Source: Strongylocentrotus droebachiensis
Taxonomy: Eukaryota; Echinodermata; Echinoidea; Camarodonta; Strongylocentrotidae
Reading direction: 5' to 3'
Assembly: GCA_035222895.1 (NCBI GenBank)
Contig: JAVYIG010007462.1
Span: 1-64,000, forward strand
DNA length: 64,000 bases
This document shows positions 26,201-33,853 of this stretch, piece after piece (position 1 is the stretch's first letter; every line of letters starts with the position of its first letter). The position numbers were made by a program, and so were the translations under genes. The notes beneath the pieces were generated by a model. It had not been told where the DNA came from, searched no databases, and saw only the letters and a program-made list of their open reading frames with translations.

Positions 26201-29200
26201 CAACACACTGATTACTGAGCTGGGAGACATTGCCAGGCATAGCGCCATAAATCAAAAATTTAAAATAACAAATAAAATAAAAAAAATCCGCCTTATACAC
26301 AGTGATTTACAGTATTGAAAAAGTTATAACCTTTGATTCATGAGTTGTTAAAAGTTAAGATCAGTCCCTTGTTCATTACAGTGGATAGTTTCCAATTAAG
26401 TATGAGGCAAGCAAATATGAATGCTACATTAAAAAAACTTCTGTGTCATATTTTCTATGGAGTTCTGCTTGTACTCCACAAAGCTTATAAACAGTGTATA
26501 GGACAATTTGATAGACAGTATACTGTTGTTTGGATTTATGTTAATTGATCTATTGTGTCACTGTTATAAATTTGAAAAACGAAGGTACACATTTTTGTCA
26601 TTATCATTCATTCATTCTACTTTCTTCAGTTGTTGGTGTGGTTGTTAAATGTATGTAGACAACATTTGTCAAGCATGCATCATGGTTTACTTTATCATCG
26701 CTCTGCTAACACTCAAATGCAATTTACTTGAATATGATGCATGAATATGTAGCTCTCTGCTGCTGTACAAAATATAATTTTCATGGAGTAGCTATTTGTG
26801 GGTTAATCTTTGTGAAAGGTTTCTGCAGTGATCTAAAGAGATCTATCACTTTCATGCTTGCTCATTTGTTTAGGATGACTTTGCAGATAACAAAGAGTTC
26901 ATCACCCTACTGGTCTACAAGGGAGGCAAGAAGGTCTACTACCCAAGTGAGTATGAACATTGGGTCATAGTTTATGGTTTTAGTTCTTTTATTTACCGTA
27001 TTTGCTGGCATAAAGACCGCAGTATTTTTGGAAGAGAAAATATCAAAAAGTCTGGGTGTGGCGCAATACACGATCGACTGTGTAACTGCGGCCGGACAGA
27101 AAGCTGAAGTAAGACGGCATCTGGCTTGCTGCCTATGGTGTCCGCAAATTTTTTTTTTTTTTGTCTACAAAATGTAAAAATCGGGGGTGCAGCCTATGCG
27201 GCGCTGCGGCCTTAATCCTGGCAAATACGGTATTTTTTATTTATTTATTTGCCACTTGTGGGATGAAACAGCCTTTTCAACACAAGTGCTGTTTTTCATA
27301 GGGGTCCACTAATCTGCCTTGATAGACGACGTCAATTTCATCAAATAATCTGGCATTTTCCATTTGAGTAGTGCCCAAACATGAAAGTCTGACATATTCC
27401 TTTGATCATAGCAATATAACAATTTTTTTCTCTTTTAGTGACACAAATTGTAATGCCTTTCAGAGAGGAAGTCTAAGGCTTGCCTCATTCAGCCGTTGCT
27501 GTTTGCTCTCACCACTTACTGGCATTGTCTGTCAAGGGACTTACAAATCATGGTCACAAATCCACAGATTTTAATTTTTTTTGTAATACATACCGGTAAT
27601 TGAAGGAAAAAATATTATATAAAGATCATAATTGAGAGACCAATGGTGAGAGCAACCAGTGGCATAAATGGCCCACCATAGTAAAGTCCAACCTAGAGAT
27701 AAGTACAACATAGGATCTTTGTAAAACACCCCCCTGGTCTTTGCACTAACAACTCATTACCTTGAAATATGAAAGTAAAGTATATGAACTGTTCTCTCCA
27801 TTATACTAGATGACCCCGGCCCTTTCATGGATGGGACGCGTATCAACAGCCCTCACTACCTGTGTAAGATGATAGTCAATGATAAGAGCTCTACTATCTA
27901 TACCATCATTGTCTCACAGTTTGAGAAGAACAACTCCATCCACTACACGCTCAGGGTAAGATCAGTATACAGTCAAACCTGTCTATGTAGATTGCCAGAC
28001 TGGGAGTCAAACTCACTATGCTTTGATTTAAACTCAGTACTGTTCAACTGCAATAATGGAGAAAAAAAACTAAAGAGGATCTTGATCATCCAATCTACTG
28101 TATGAACTTAATCTAAGGACTGCATAATCAAAGAAAACAAAGTATGCGTAGGAATACTATTTTTTCCATGTTCAATCTCTCTTTCATTTTGTAGACTTTT
28201 CAGGTTATTCATTGTTATGTTAAAGGTAATACAAAGTTTTGGTATGGGGTCATGAATTTGGTTCAAGTGAATGAATTAGAACCATATATGCGATTTTACA
28301 ATATTCAATGATTGTTGTCGCAGCTGAAATTGAGTCTAAAGTGATGAAATTGTAAATAATAAATTCTTTATGTTGTACAGCTCCCTCTCAAGACTGATAT
28401 TACTTCAGCTTTAAAACAATGTTTCTTGACTGCAATCGGCTGATTTGCTATTCCCGTTTGGAAATTATATATCAGAACTGCATATTCTTAGATTTTCATG
28501 GTCACAGCTACCTTTTGGAAGGGCCTTAGGCGCTATTTGAAATATTTGAAATTTACTTGGAGCACCCTGTTAAATTTTGATTATTCAATTTGCTCGAAAG
28601 CAGAAGTGTTTTAGGGGCTAAATTTTCTAGTGCTTATAATTCATCCACAGGGGCATCCAAATATTTGAACATTTTAAAGAATCACTATCCTTCCAATTTT
28701 CAAAATTTTCCAAGACTTTGCATTACCTTTAAGATCAATAAAAATGTTCAGAAAATGTCAATTAAATTTATTATGATTTCTATCTATTCCCCATTTTCTT
28801 GTTACTCTTTCATTCTGCAGGCATATTCAACATGTGAATTCAAGCTTTCCAAGATTGTGGATCCCTACAAACACACCAAGAATGTAAGTTCATAGAGAAA
28901 TTTAAGTTTGCTTTACAGGAATCGTGTGAAAATGTTTTATCATGAAGGAAGAAAATGTCAACTATTTCACCAATTAAAGACAAAATAGATTTCGAGGTTT
29001 CTTCACATCCGTTCTTATATTTAATTCAACCCCAACTGTATGACTTGATACTTGATGGAGTAATCCCTTTAGCAGCTCACTCAGGAAGCTATACTGGGAT
29101 GGTAGGTGAGGCAAGTAACTGCAAAGAGTGCCATGAAGTGCAGAAATGGAGTGCAGACAAAGCACTTATGAATTTACAGTAAAAGCTTTATAGTCCAGTG

Positions 29201-31836
29201 CAAGTAAAAACTATGTGAGAGCCTACAGGAGGCTTCATGATTCTAATGAAGGTTAGAGCAGCCTCATTGAAGTAGGTTATTCTTTTTCATTTTGCATTGA
29301 CTGCTGAGCCAGGTAGAAGGTTCCAGCTCCTAATTGTTCTTGTATAGAAGGAAAACTTGAAGAAGTCAATGGTTGCATCAGGAAATACATATTTCAGGTT
29401 GTGGTCGTGTCTTCTGAAGTTTGTAGCAGAGATGACAATGTTCAGACCACATGAATATTGCAATTTTGTTTAAATATCTAAAAATTGATATTACAAATAC
29501 TATAGAGTTTGTGTTGTTGTAATTTATTTTGTTTCTATGATGTGCCAGAGCAAACTTACATAAAGAATAGTGATATGATCCTGCAGGCTCTCCATGACCT
29601 CAAAGTTGTGAGGAATTTCACACTGTTCAGCTTTAAAGATGGTAGTTTGAATGACGCTATTTTTGCATTAAAATCTTGAACAGTCTGCCTGTGTTCTACA
29701 TTTGTACATTGTAGAGGTGTCGTAGTGAAGTGGTTTAAGCACTTGACTTGAAATGCAAAGTTTGTGGGTTCAATCGCTGACATGGCTTTAATGTATTGTG
29801 GTAAATTTACACTTGCCACTGCACAGTACCCAGGAGAGAAAAGGGGACCTGGTAGGATGACGAAAGCCTTTGTGTTACTAATTGCCATATGATATCACGC
29901 TGACCATATGGTGGGAATACTCCCCAGGGAGTGAAGATAGAGCACATTGTGCGTGAATGAATCTGATGACCGGAGTAATAATATCTGTAAAGCACTTGGA
30001 GACAGTATTTTGTATGAAGCGCCATATACATGTAAATCAAGATTATTATTATTATTACTTTTACATTTGTTTATCATTCATATTTCATTATTTGAGGTTC
30101 TCTTTCTGTGCAATTAAAGACAAGGTTGAGTTCTGGGGAGAGGTGAAAAATAATTGTTAGCGTTTTCATTGTATTATGCAAGTGTGGAAGAACATCAGAT
30201 AATGTTCCCTGAAAAGCATGGCTCTTCAAATGCCTGTGTACAGTGCTTGTAACTTTACCAAGACTGGGTCAAATTTCTTGTCATTTTGATGATTCCAGAA
30301 CCTTGCAGTACACACCACTACTTATATGCTACATGATCAACTTTTTTTGATCGATCCCGCAATGTTTTTTGCACAATGCAATCGCATGACTAGAATTAAC
30401 TCATCTTTATCTTTAATTGCTAAAAATTCTTGTCATGGCAGTTCACAGGGGAGTGGAAGGGGAAGACAGCAGGAGGTTGTGCCAATAACAGAGAAACATA
30501 CATCAACAATCCTATCTACCAAGTATGTCTTCAAGATAACAGCAGGGGAAACTCCCTACTTATTGACCTCAAAGGACCAAAGTAAGTAAGAAAGGTGATG
30601 ATTGGTGATGATGACCTAATGTGGAGGGTGGAGGAGTGGGGGGGGGGGGGGGGGTGGGGGGGGGGGGGGTATATGCAGGAGGAAGAAAATAATTAATAAA
30701 GTGATCATATTATGAAAAGAATTTTGATGAGGAGGAGGAGGATGACATTATATTGATGTGATGATGATAATGACTGATTACAATAATGTGAGTGATGATA
30801 ATAATGATGGTGATGATGGCAATGATGATGAAGATGATGGTAATGATGATGATGATGAGGATGGTAATGATGATGATTTATTTTATTGAAACATATTCAA
30901 TCAGGATAACAAGAATCAGATATAATAAGAATAATAATAATAATAATAATCTTCTAAAGTCCACTCCAAATTGTTTATATTTTTTTGTTTGTAGTTTTAC
31001 ATCATGATGACAATGATGATGATGATAGTGATGATGATGATGATGACAATGTCAATGATGACGATAGTAGAGTTATTAATTAAAGAAAAGCTTGTTTCCT
31101 TTGACATTTCTTCTGATCACCAGGACCTATCACGTGGGCTTCGAAGTAATCTGTGTCTCGTCTGAAGGGAAAGGCAGTGCACAATTTGAGAAGAAGATGA
31201 GTGGAGACTATCGGTAAGGAACTTCTTTTATTATATGATTTCTTCAGACTCTTGTAAAGATTTTGATGATTGTTATATCTGTCTCCATTGGCTTCTTCAT
31301 CAATAAGTGTATCAATCATAACATTCCTGTTTTATGAAATTTAATTGATTTTTGATTCACTTTTTATTTATATTGCTAGTGCCACAATGATTATATTTTG
31401 ATTGTTGGTAACAGATGTTTAGATTGTGTGTTTGTTTTATACATTTGTTGCTAGATGCATCTAATGCATTGTGTACTTCTGCTGTATGCAATAGACAAAC
31501 TGAGCTAAATTAATCAATGGTTCACCGTTGTTGTTGACGGGCCAAGGCAAAATACGTGGAGTGTATGCCTCGGTCCTCCTTTCCCGAACATGACCGTGCT
31601 TGAGCACTCTTCCTGGTGTGGGCATGTCTCCCAGAATACAGTCATAAAAATTGTACGGTTTTATTTCTCTTGTGCACCTTTCATTATTCAGGCATGGATT
31701 CACGATACTGGAGCTGGAAGACGTTCCTGGTGGGGTCTACAACATACGACCTACGACCTTTAGCCAAGGTCAGGAGTCCCCGTTTTTCCTCACCATCTCA
31801 TCCTCATGCTCCATGAAGGTCGTTCATCTCCAATGA
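11255..31836 (+). CDS. CAPN7: Calpain-7 (PalBH-type calpain with two MIT domains), 20 coding exons
   Basis: Join of 11255-11518, 13612-13717, 14520-14704, 15352-15416, 15907-16245, 16738-16827, 17909-18035, 18822-18907, 19932-20025, 20693-20839, 21286-21513, 21885-22029, 23562-23661, 25610-25736, 26874-26946, 27810-27955, 28821-28883, 30442-30581, 31124-31213 and 31692-31836. Every junction is GT-AG and every phase closes, giving 2760 nt and 919 residues. Visible domains are two MIT repeats (about 57-122 and 136-214), a Pro/Gly-rich linker (215-310), a CysPc protease core (about 325-660) with Cys398, His566 and Asn586, and two C2-like domains (about 665-780 and 795-919). Blocks such as [30 protein letters not shown] and RINSPHYL are diagnostic of calpain-7. 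Family knowledge: calpain-7 is a cytosolic cysteine protease that binds ESCRT-III proteins (IST1, CHMP1) through its MIT domains and acts in endosomal sorting and abscission. It lacks the penta-EF-hand of classical calpains. The product is about 100 residues longer than the roughly 813-residue vertebrate protein because of an N-terminal extension and the Gly-rich linker. Confidence 0.96.
11583..12761. mobile_element. Foldback DNA element, 1179 bp, in CAPN7 intron 1
   Basis: Terminal inverted repeats of about 265 bp (11583-11850 and 12500-12761) are nearly identical and begin CTAGACCGAAAG. TGTTTGT flanks both sides (11576-11582 and 12762-12768), a 7-bp, possibly 8-bp, target-site duplication. 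The centre has a 22-bp stem (12011-12032 with 12062-12083) and the right half of element A. No frame of note. Confidence 0.9.
12084..12503 (+). mobile_element. Half copy of element A nested in the foldback element
   Basis: Matches 5310-5719 closely, starting right at the centre of the 52-bp stem of element A and ending in AGACACCCTAG. The left half is absent and is replaced by the inner 22-bp stem. Confidence 0.85.
12770..13611. other. CAPN7 intron 1, right part
   Basis: AT-rich intron. TCTAGA-type words (GTCTAGAGTGAGTCTAGAGTG at 13143-13163 and TAGATCTAGATC near 12887) recur locally. Otherwise I see nothing before the exon 2 acceptor. Confidence 0.5.
13612..13717 (+). CDS. CAPN7: CAPN7 exon 2: second half of MIT 1
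   Basis: Acceptor ttgaacag|GAG, donor ATCG|GTAAGA (phase 1). Encodes residues 89-123, [11 protein letters not shown] to ALKDI, the MIT helices 2-3. A MITE begins only 14 bases past the exon end. Confidence 0.93.
13732..13917. mobile_element. TTAA-bounded MITE (family M3), CAPN7 intron 2
   Basis: TTAAAGCC at the left and GGGCTTTAAA at the right, with a body containing CACTAGTTTGGCCAGGAGGG, ACAGGTGG and AGAGGGCGTAAGTAGC. Copies at 21594-21740, 40772-40957 and 43996-44191. It begins 14 bp into the intron. Confidence 0.85.
14520..14704 (+). CDS. CAPN7: CAPN7 exon 3: first part of MIT 2
   Basis: Acceptor cttattcag, donor GCC|GTGAGT (phase 0). Encodes residues 125-185, including the MIT helix [17 protein letters not shown] and [15 protein letters not shown]. 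Confidence 0.93.
14819..15100 (+). repeat. GAT-type trinucleotide repeat, CAPN7 intron 3
   Basis: Degenerate GATGATGAT with GGT interruptions over about 280 bp. Confidence 0.95.
15352..15416 (+). CDS. CAPN7: CAPN7 exon 4: MIT 2 helix 3
   Basis: Short 65-bp exon. Acceptor ccttttgtag, donor GACAG|GTAAAA (phase 2). Residues 186-206, ending [12 protein letters not shown] across the junction, the conserved C-terminal helix of the second MIT domain. Confidence 0.93.
15907..16245 (+). CDS. CAPN7: CAPN7 exon 5: Pro/Gly-rich linker
   Basis: Residues 208-319. Opens with AEALKKKS, closing MIT 2. It continues through a proline-rich stretch and an uninterrupted run of 16 glycines (288-303) followed by SSGGGG, then [11 protein letters not shown], the conserved lead-in to the protease core. 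The Gly run is encoded by mixed GGN codons, mostly GGT. The opposite strand has a long poly-Pro frame that is only a shadow. Donor CTCAA|GTATGG, phase 2. Confidence 0.93.
16738..16827 (+). CDS. CAPN7: CAPN7 exon 6: start of CysPc core
   Basis: Acceptor cttttacag, donor TTCAC|GTAAGT. Residues 321-349 ([13 protein letters not shown] and [12 protein letters not shown]), the conserved entry to the catalytic core. Confidence 0.94.
16971..17497 (+). mobile_element. TIR element with captured reverse-transcriptase fragment (copy 1), CAPN7 intron 6
   Basis: Left TACCGTAATTAACGGTGTAT and right ATACAACATTAATTACAGTA are inverted. Inside are secondary inverted words (GGTGCGGTTTATACAC). At 17270-17342 the plus strand reads [20 protein letters not shown], the GVPQGS motif of non-LTR reverse transcriptases. 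The same fragment lies in the copy at 25783-26314. Non-functional as an RT. Confidence 0.8.
17909..18035 (+). CDS. CAPN7: CAPN7 exon 7: CysPc core
   Basis: Acceptor tgacccag, donor AAACAG|GTAAGA, phase 0. Residues 351-392, containing KWVRPSDI and [10 protein letters not shown] just before the active-site cysteine. Confidence 0.95.
18064..18372. mobile_element. MITE, TTTCACAAAGATCCTAAGT family (M4), CAPN7 intron 7
   Basis: Left GGTGTTTCACAAAGATCCTA and right TAGGATCTTTGTGAAC are inverted repeats, followed by a C run of about 20. Copies at 22816-23130, 35255-35514 and 36684-36994. Confidence 0.88.
18594..18754. mobile_element. Small foldback element, CAPN7 intron 7
   Basis: Left AGGGACCGTCTCATAAAGAG, right TTTATAAGACAAGGCCCT, plus inner inverted AGTTGCGATTG and AATCACAAC words. 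About 160 bp, no frame. Confidence 0.6.
18822..18907 (+). CDS. CAPN7: CAPN7 exon 8: active-site cysteine
   Basis: Residues 393-420. [22 protein letters not shown] carries the nucleophile Cys398. Acceptor atctttcag, donor ACAAA|GTAAGT, phase 2. Confidence 0.96.
19600..19745. repeat. Two-copy tandem repeat, CAPN7 intron 8
   Basis: CATTGGTTCATTGAAC followed by CATGACGAA and GCATATTCAA occurs twice about 80 bp apart. A preceding tract of AAAAAAGAAAA words lies at 19510-19565. The rest of the intron shows nothing. Confidence 0.65.
19932..20025 (+). CDS. CAPN7: CAPN7 exon 9: CysPc core
   Basis: Residues 422-452, [19 protein letters not shown] to NGVKRK. Acceptor ctctgacag, donor AAG|GTATCA, phase 0. 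Confidence 0.95.
20026..20692. other. CAPN7 intron 9
   Basis: AT-rich, no recognised repeat or exon-like frame. Confidence 0.5.
20693..20839 (+). CDS. CAPN7: CAPN7 exon 10: CysPc core
   Basis: Residues 453-501, [18 protein letters not shown] to YDFPGSNS, with the calpain-wide [15 protein letters not shown] block. Acceptor gttttctcag, donor TCG|GTAAGT, phase 0. Confidence 0.96.
20840..21285. other. CAPN7 intron 10
   Basis: Contains ACAGTGAAACCTGTATGTAG at 20895, a piece of a dispersed word also seen at 27972, 37092 and 51418. Nothing else. Confidence 0.45.
21286..21513 (+). CDS. CAPN7: CAPN7 exon 11: active-site histidine
   Basis: Residues 502-577, [15 protein letters not shown] through [17 protein letters not shown]. 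His566 in PTHAY is the catalytic histidine. Acceptor cctttcccccag, donor CAG|GTAGGA, phase 0. Confidence 0.96.
21594..21740. mobile_element. MITE family M3, CAPN7 intron 11
   Basis: Begins TTTTAAAGCGGAACTGCACT and runs through CAACAATGTCTAAGTGGTGC-like sequence to ACCACCTGTCAGTGACC, reverse orientation to the 13732 copy, right end truncated. Confidence 0.8.
21760..21857. mobile_element. MITE M2 fragment abutting the exon 12 acceptor
   Basis: AGATCATGATTGAGAGAC, CAGTGGCATGAATGGCCTG and AAGTTGATCTTAGTCTTTGT match the right half of family M2. It ends about 27 bases before the exon 12 acceptor, so the branch-point region may lie in it. Confidence 0.75.
21885..22029 (+). CDS. CAPN7: CAPN7 exon 12: active-site asparagine
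   Basis: Residues 578-625. [14 protein letters not shown] contains catalytic Asn586 and the invariant NPW. Acceptor tatcccttacag sits about 27 bases after the end of a MITE fragment. Donor AATG|GTGAGC, phase 1. Confidence 0.96.
22816..23130. mobile_element. MITE family M4, CAPN7 intron 12
   Basis: Both ends intact: GGGTGTTTCACAAAGATCC and GGATCTTTGTGAAACACCC. The body is near identical to the 18064 copy. Confidence 0.9.
23216..23269. repeat. (TC)n microsatellite, CAPN7 intron 12
   Basis: An almost perfect CT dinucleotide run. The following 23300-23545 ends in AATAAATAAATA and resembles a retroposon 3' tail, not identified further. Confidence 0.92.
23562..23661 (+). CDS. CAPN7: CAPN7 exon 13: end of CysPc core
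   Basis: Residues 627-658, [20 protein letters not shown] to YVMHG. Acceptor cttgatgcag lies just after an (AATA)n tract. Donor CATGG|GTAAGT, phase 2. Confidence 0.95.
23690..25300 (+). repeat. Tandem duplication of about 1 kb in CAPN7 intron 13
   Basis: Copy 1 from about 23690 and copy 2 from about 24710 share long stretches (CATGCTGCAAT.ATAATTATAA, CTGTCTGATTATCAAGATAT, TTTGAAGCG, TGCCTTTAAAGGCATTTTG). Each is followed by a piece of SINE family S2 (24440-24700 and 25314-25490), so the unit includes the SINE. Confidence 0.82.
24440..24700 (+). mobile_element. SINE family S2, 5'-truncated
   Basis: Retains the B-box end (GGTTCTGGGTTGGATCCCC) and the body ATACTCCCCAGGGAGTGAAG, GATAACCGGGGTAATAATAT and GTAAAGCGCTTTAGAGAC. 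The full-length copy is at 29711-30056. Confidence 0.75.
25314..25490 (+). mobile_element. SINE family S2, 3' part
   Basis: Starts at CCTTTGTGTTAGTAACTGCC and ends in an ATT-rich tail. Same body as the copy at 29711. Confidence 0.72.
25610..25736 (+). CDS. CAPN7: CAPN7 exon 14: first C2-like domain
   Basis: Residues 660-701, [20 protein letters not shown] and [12 protein letters not shown]. Acceptor gatcttttcag, donor GACAAG|GTATGC, phase 0. Confidence 0.95.
25783..26314 (-). mobile_element. TIR element with captured reverse-transcriptase fragment (copy 2), CAPN7 intron 14
   Basis: Left TACCGTAAATCTCCGTGTAT and right ATACACAGTGATTTACAGTA are inverted. The minus strand is open at 26300-25920 and reads [24 protein letters not shown] and [13 protein letters not shown], the palm motif region of CR1/Jockey-like non-LTR reverse transcriptase. 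The catalytic (F/Y)ADD motif is missing. It is the same element as 16971-17497 in the other orientation. Confidence 0.85.
26874..26946 (+). CDS. CAPN7: CAPN7 exon 15: first C2-like domain
   Basis: Residues 702-725, [20 protein letters not shown] then VYYP. Acceptor catttgtttag, donor CCCAA|GTGAGT, phase 1. Confidence 0.94.
26994..27232. mobile_element. TIR element, TACCGTATTTGC ends, CAPN7 intron 15
   Basis: Left TACCGTATTTGCTGGCATAA and right CTGGCAAATACGGTA, with inner AAGACCGCAG and CTGCGGCCTT inverted. It starts 47 bp after the exon 15 donor. Confidence 0.8.
27600..27733. mobile_element. MITE fragment (M2/M4 type), CAPN7 intron 15
   Basis: Right-hand part only: ATAATTGAGAGACCAATGG, AGTCCAACCTAGAG, ATAGGATCTTTGTAAAACA and a C run. 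Confidence 0.7.
27810..27955 (+). CDS. CAPN7: CAPN7 exon 16: first C2-like domain
   Basis: Residues 727-774, [18 protein letters not shown] through NNSIHYTLR. Acceptor attatactag, donor CTCAGG|GTAAGA, phase 0. Confidence 0.95.
28220..28732. mobile_element. TTAA-bounded element of 513 bp (family M5), CAPN7 intron 16
   Basis: Left TTAAAGGTAATACAAAG and right CTTTGCATTACCTTTAA are inverted. The copy at 32641-33150 has the same length and body. No coding frame. Confidence 0.88.
28821..28883 (+). CDS. CAPN7: CAPN7 exon 17: linker between C2-like domains
   Basis: 63-bp, phase 0/0 exon, residues 775-795, [16 protein letters not shown]. Acceptor cattctgcag, donor AAT|GTAAGT. Confidence 0.93.
28884..29710. 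other. CAPN7 intron 17, left part
   Basis: No recognised repeat. A 75-residue frame at 28955-29182 has no known motif and no good splice sites. Confidence 0.45.
29711..30056 (+). mobile_element. tRNA-derived SINE family S2, full length, CAPN7 intron 17
   Basis: A box TAGTGAAGTGG and B box GGGTTCAATCG in the head, body with CTCCCCAGGGAGTGAAG, and an ATT tail at 30045-30056. It differs from S1 in body but shares the ACCGGRGTAATAATATC and GTAAAGC words near the 3' end. Confidence 0.85.
30219..30410 (+). mobile_element. Fragment of family M1, CAPN7 intron 17
   Basis: ACAGTGCTTGTAACTTTACC, CATTTTGATGATTCCAGAAC and CACAATGCAATCGCATGAC match the right half of the copy at 62723-63097. Confidence 0.75.
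30442..30581 (+). CDS. CAPN7: CAPN7 exon 18: second C2-like domain
   Basis: Residues 796-841, with [11 protein letters not shown] and NNPIYQVCL, the conserved start of the C-terminal C2-like domain. Acceptor tcatggcag, donor CCAAA|GTAAGT, phase 2. Confidence 0.95.
30720..31075 (+). repeat. GAT-rich repeat and G run, CAPN7 intron 18
   Basis: Degenerate GATGATGAT tracts over about 300 bp, preceded by a G run at 30638-30669 and interrupted by an AAT run at 30930-30950. Confidence 0.92.
31124..31213 (+). CDS. CAPN7: CAPN7 exon 19: second C2-like domain
   Basis: Residues 843-871, [15 protein letters not shown] to KMSGDY. Acceptor tgatcaccag, donor TATCG|GTAAGG, phase 2. Confidence 0.94.
31692..31836 (+). 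CDS. CAPN7: CAPN7 exon 20: C terminus and stop
   Basis: Residues 873-919, [18 protein letters not shown] to KVVHLQ, then TGA at 31834-31836. Acceptor ttattcag. The end aligns with the C terminus of vertebrate calpain-7. A SINE in antisense orientation starts about 50 bp past the stop, so the 3' UTR is either short or contains it. AATAAA at about 34035 is one possible polyadenylation signal, not verified. Confidence 0.95.
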
Positions 31837-31888
31837 GACTCAGAAGAAATGACTCGATGATGAAGTAAATCTGTGATTGAAATGTGAT

Positions 31889-32166
31889 AATAATAATAAT
31901 AATAGTGGGTTCTTGTATAGCGCTCATGTATACGTGACACTCCTGGCGCTCCCTATTATTACCCTGCATGGCTTTAGCATGGCTGCCGTTACGGCGCTCT
32001 ATCATTTCAAGGAATTAATTCCTGCCAGTTACCCATTAACATCACCTGGGTTGAGTGGGGCAAATGTAGATCAATGTCTTGCCAAAGGACATTAGTGTCG
32101 TGGCGGGACTCGAATCGCGGACCTTAAGATCAACAGTCCGTCGACGTATCCACTCGACCACGATAG
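31889..32166 (-). mobile_element. tRNA-derived SINE S1, antisense in the CAPN7 3' region
   Basis: On the minus strand the head (about 32160-32090) has A box TGGTCGAGTGG and B box GATTCGAGTCC, and the body and (ATT)n tail at 31889 follow. It starts about 50 bp after the CAPN7 stop. Confidence 0.88.
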
Positions 32167-32195
32167 TGATAGTGGTACTTTTCATCCGATTATAA

Positions 32196-32370
32196 GGGCT
32201 TACCTTCGAACATCACCTTTTTTGTGGACGTGCTCCATGAAAGTTGCTTACATCTTTAATCAAAGAGGAAGATCTGGACCAAAGATGCCATGATGGTGAT
32301 ATTCTGGTGGTTATAGTGATCCATCTCCAATCAGACTCGGAAGAAAGGCTGCGATGATGGAAGTAAATCT
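32196..32370 (+). repeat. Decayed copies of the CAPN7 last-exon tail
   Basis: ATCTCCAATCAGACTCGG to GTAAATCTGTGATTGAAATG at 32324-32382 repeats 31828-31882, which covers the CAPN7 stop codon and 3' UTR. Weaker copies of the GCTCCATGAAGGTCGTTCAT block lie near 32230, 32490, 33490, 33905 and 34260. Confidence 0.65.
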
Positions 32371-32640
32371 GTGATTGAAATGGTATGATGGTAGTGATCG
32401 TTTTCATCCAATAATGAGGAGTTACCTTGTATCATTGGTAATGAATTGACAATCATAAGGAATTGCTATTCCTTACCATTTGATCTTCATGCCCCAAGGA
32501 GGTTGTTCATATTCAGTGAAAAAGGAGTATAGACTTCAGAGATGCTGTTATGGTTGTATTAAATTTAGTAATAGTCTTGATTTTCAGACCCTTGTACCAA
32601 ATGGTCGTACGTTTTGTGATGAGCAAAGATTTTAATCAGT

Positions 32641-33150
32641 TTAAAGGTAATACAAAGTTTTGGTATGGGGTCATGAATTTGGTTCCAATGAACATATTGG
32701 AAGCATATGCGATCCTACAATATTCAGTGATCGTTGTCGCGGTTGAAATCGAGCCTAAAGTTATCATATTGTAAATAATAAACTCTTTATGTTGTATAGC
32801 TCCCTCTCAAGATCAAGGTATTAATTAAGCTATAAAACAATGTTTCTTGACTAAAATCGACCAAATAGCTATTCCTGTTTGGAAATTATGTATCACAACT
32901 ACATATTCTGAGATTTTCATGGTCGCAGCTACCATCGTACGGCCATAGGTGCTATTTGAAATTTATCAAAATTTACCGGGAGCACCGGTAAATTTTTATA
33001 TTCAATTTTTCTCGAAAACAGAAGTGTTTTAGGGGCTAATTTTTTTAGTGCTTATAAAACATCCACAGGGGCATCCAAATATATCAAAATTGTAAAGATT
33101 CACTATCCACCCAATTTTCAAAATTTCCCAAAACTTTGTATTACCTTTAA
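32641..33150. mobile_element. TTAA-bounded element of 510 bp (family M5)
   Basis: Left TTAAAGGTAATACAAAG and right CTTTGTATTACCTTTAA. Second copy of the element in CAPN7 intron 16. Confidence 0.9.
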
Positions 33151-33570
33151 TGTTGGACATTACAAGAAGTGGGTTATTGATGTAGACAAATGCTCATGTA
33201 TCCTTTGCAGCTCATTGTTTGTTCGTTATTACCAAAGAAAAAAAAGTCAGTCAGTCACTCAATAGTGTCTGACAGTGAAGTCACTGCTAACGTTTAAATT
33301 TCACAGATAGGACATACATGACATATTCATAATTCCTGCAAAGTTCTACAGAATTTGATGTTGGCTGCAAATGGGACATAGTACCTTTAATACTGGTAGT
33401 TAGAGCAGCTGTGTTAGAGTAATGGGGCATTGGTGATGATTGGTTTCATCCAATTTTGAAGAGTAACACTGTACCTTCCGACCATTCTATGGATGCACCG
33501 TGTGAAAGTTGCTCACATCTTCAATTAACAAGAAGGATCAGGACATAAGATGCTGTAATAATGATATCAG

Positions 33571-33853
33571 GGGATTGTTTCACAAAGACTAAAATCAACT
33601 TTAAGTTGGACTTAACTATGGCAGGCTGTTCATGCCACTGTTTGCTCTCACCATTATGATTTTTAGATAATATTTTCACCTTCAATAATGAGTTATCAAA
33701 AAAATGTACATTCTGTAGATTTGTGACCATGATTTGCAAGTCCCTTGAGAGACCAATGCCAGTAAATGATGAAAGTAAACAGTAGCATGAAGGGCCTGCC
33801 ACAGTTAAGTTCAACTTAAAGTTGATCTTTATTTTTGTGAAACACTCCCCGGT
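33571..33853. mobile_element. MITE family M2, near-complete copy
   Basis: GGGGATTGTTTCACAAAGAC at the left and TTTTTGTGAAACACTCCCC at the right are inverted, with inner AACTTTAAGTTGGACTTAAC and its complement. Same order of words as 3236-3520. Confidence 0.85.

Noticed and set aside
25920..26300. A functional reverse transcriptase gene
   Set aside because: Only about 80 residues of RT-like sequence remain, the catalytic ADD motif is missing, and the piece sits within a short inverted-repeat element.
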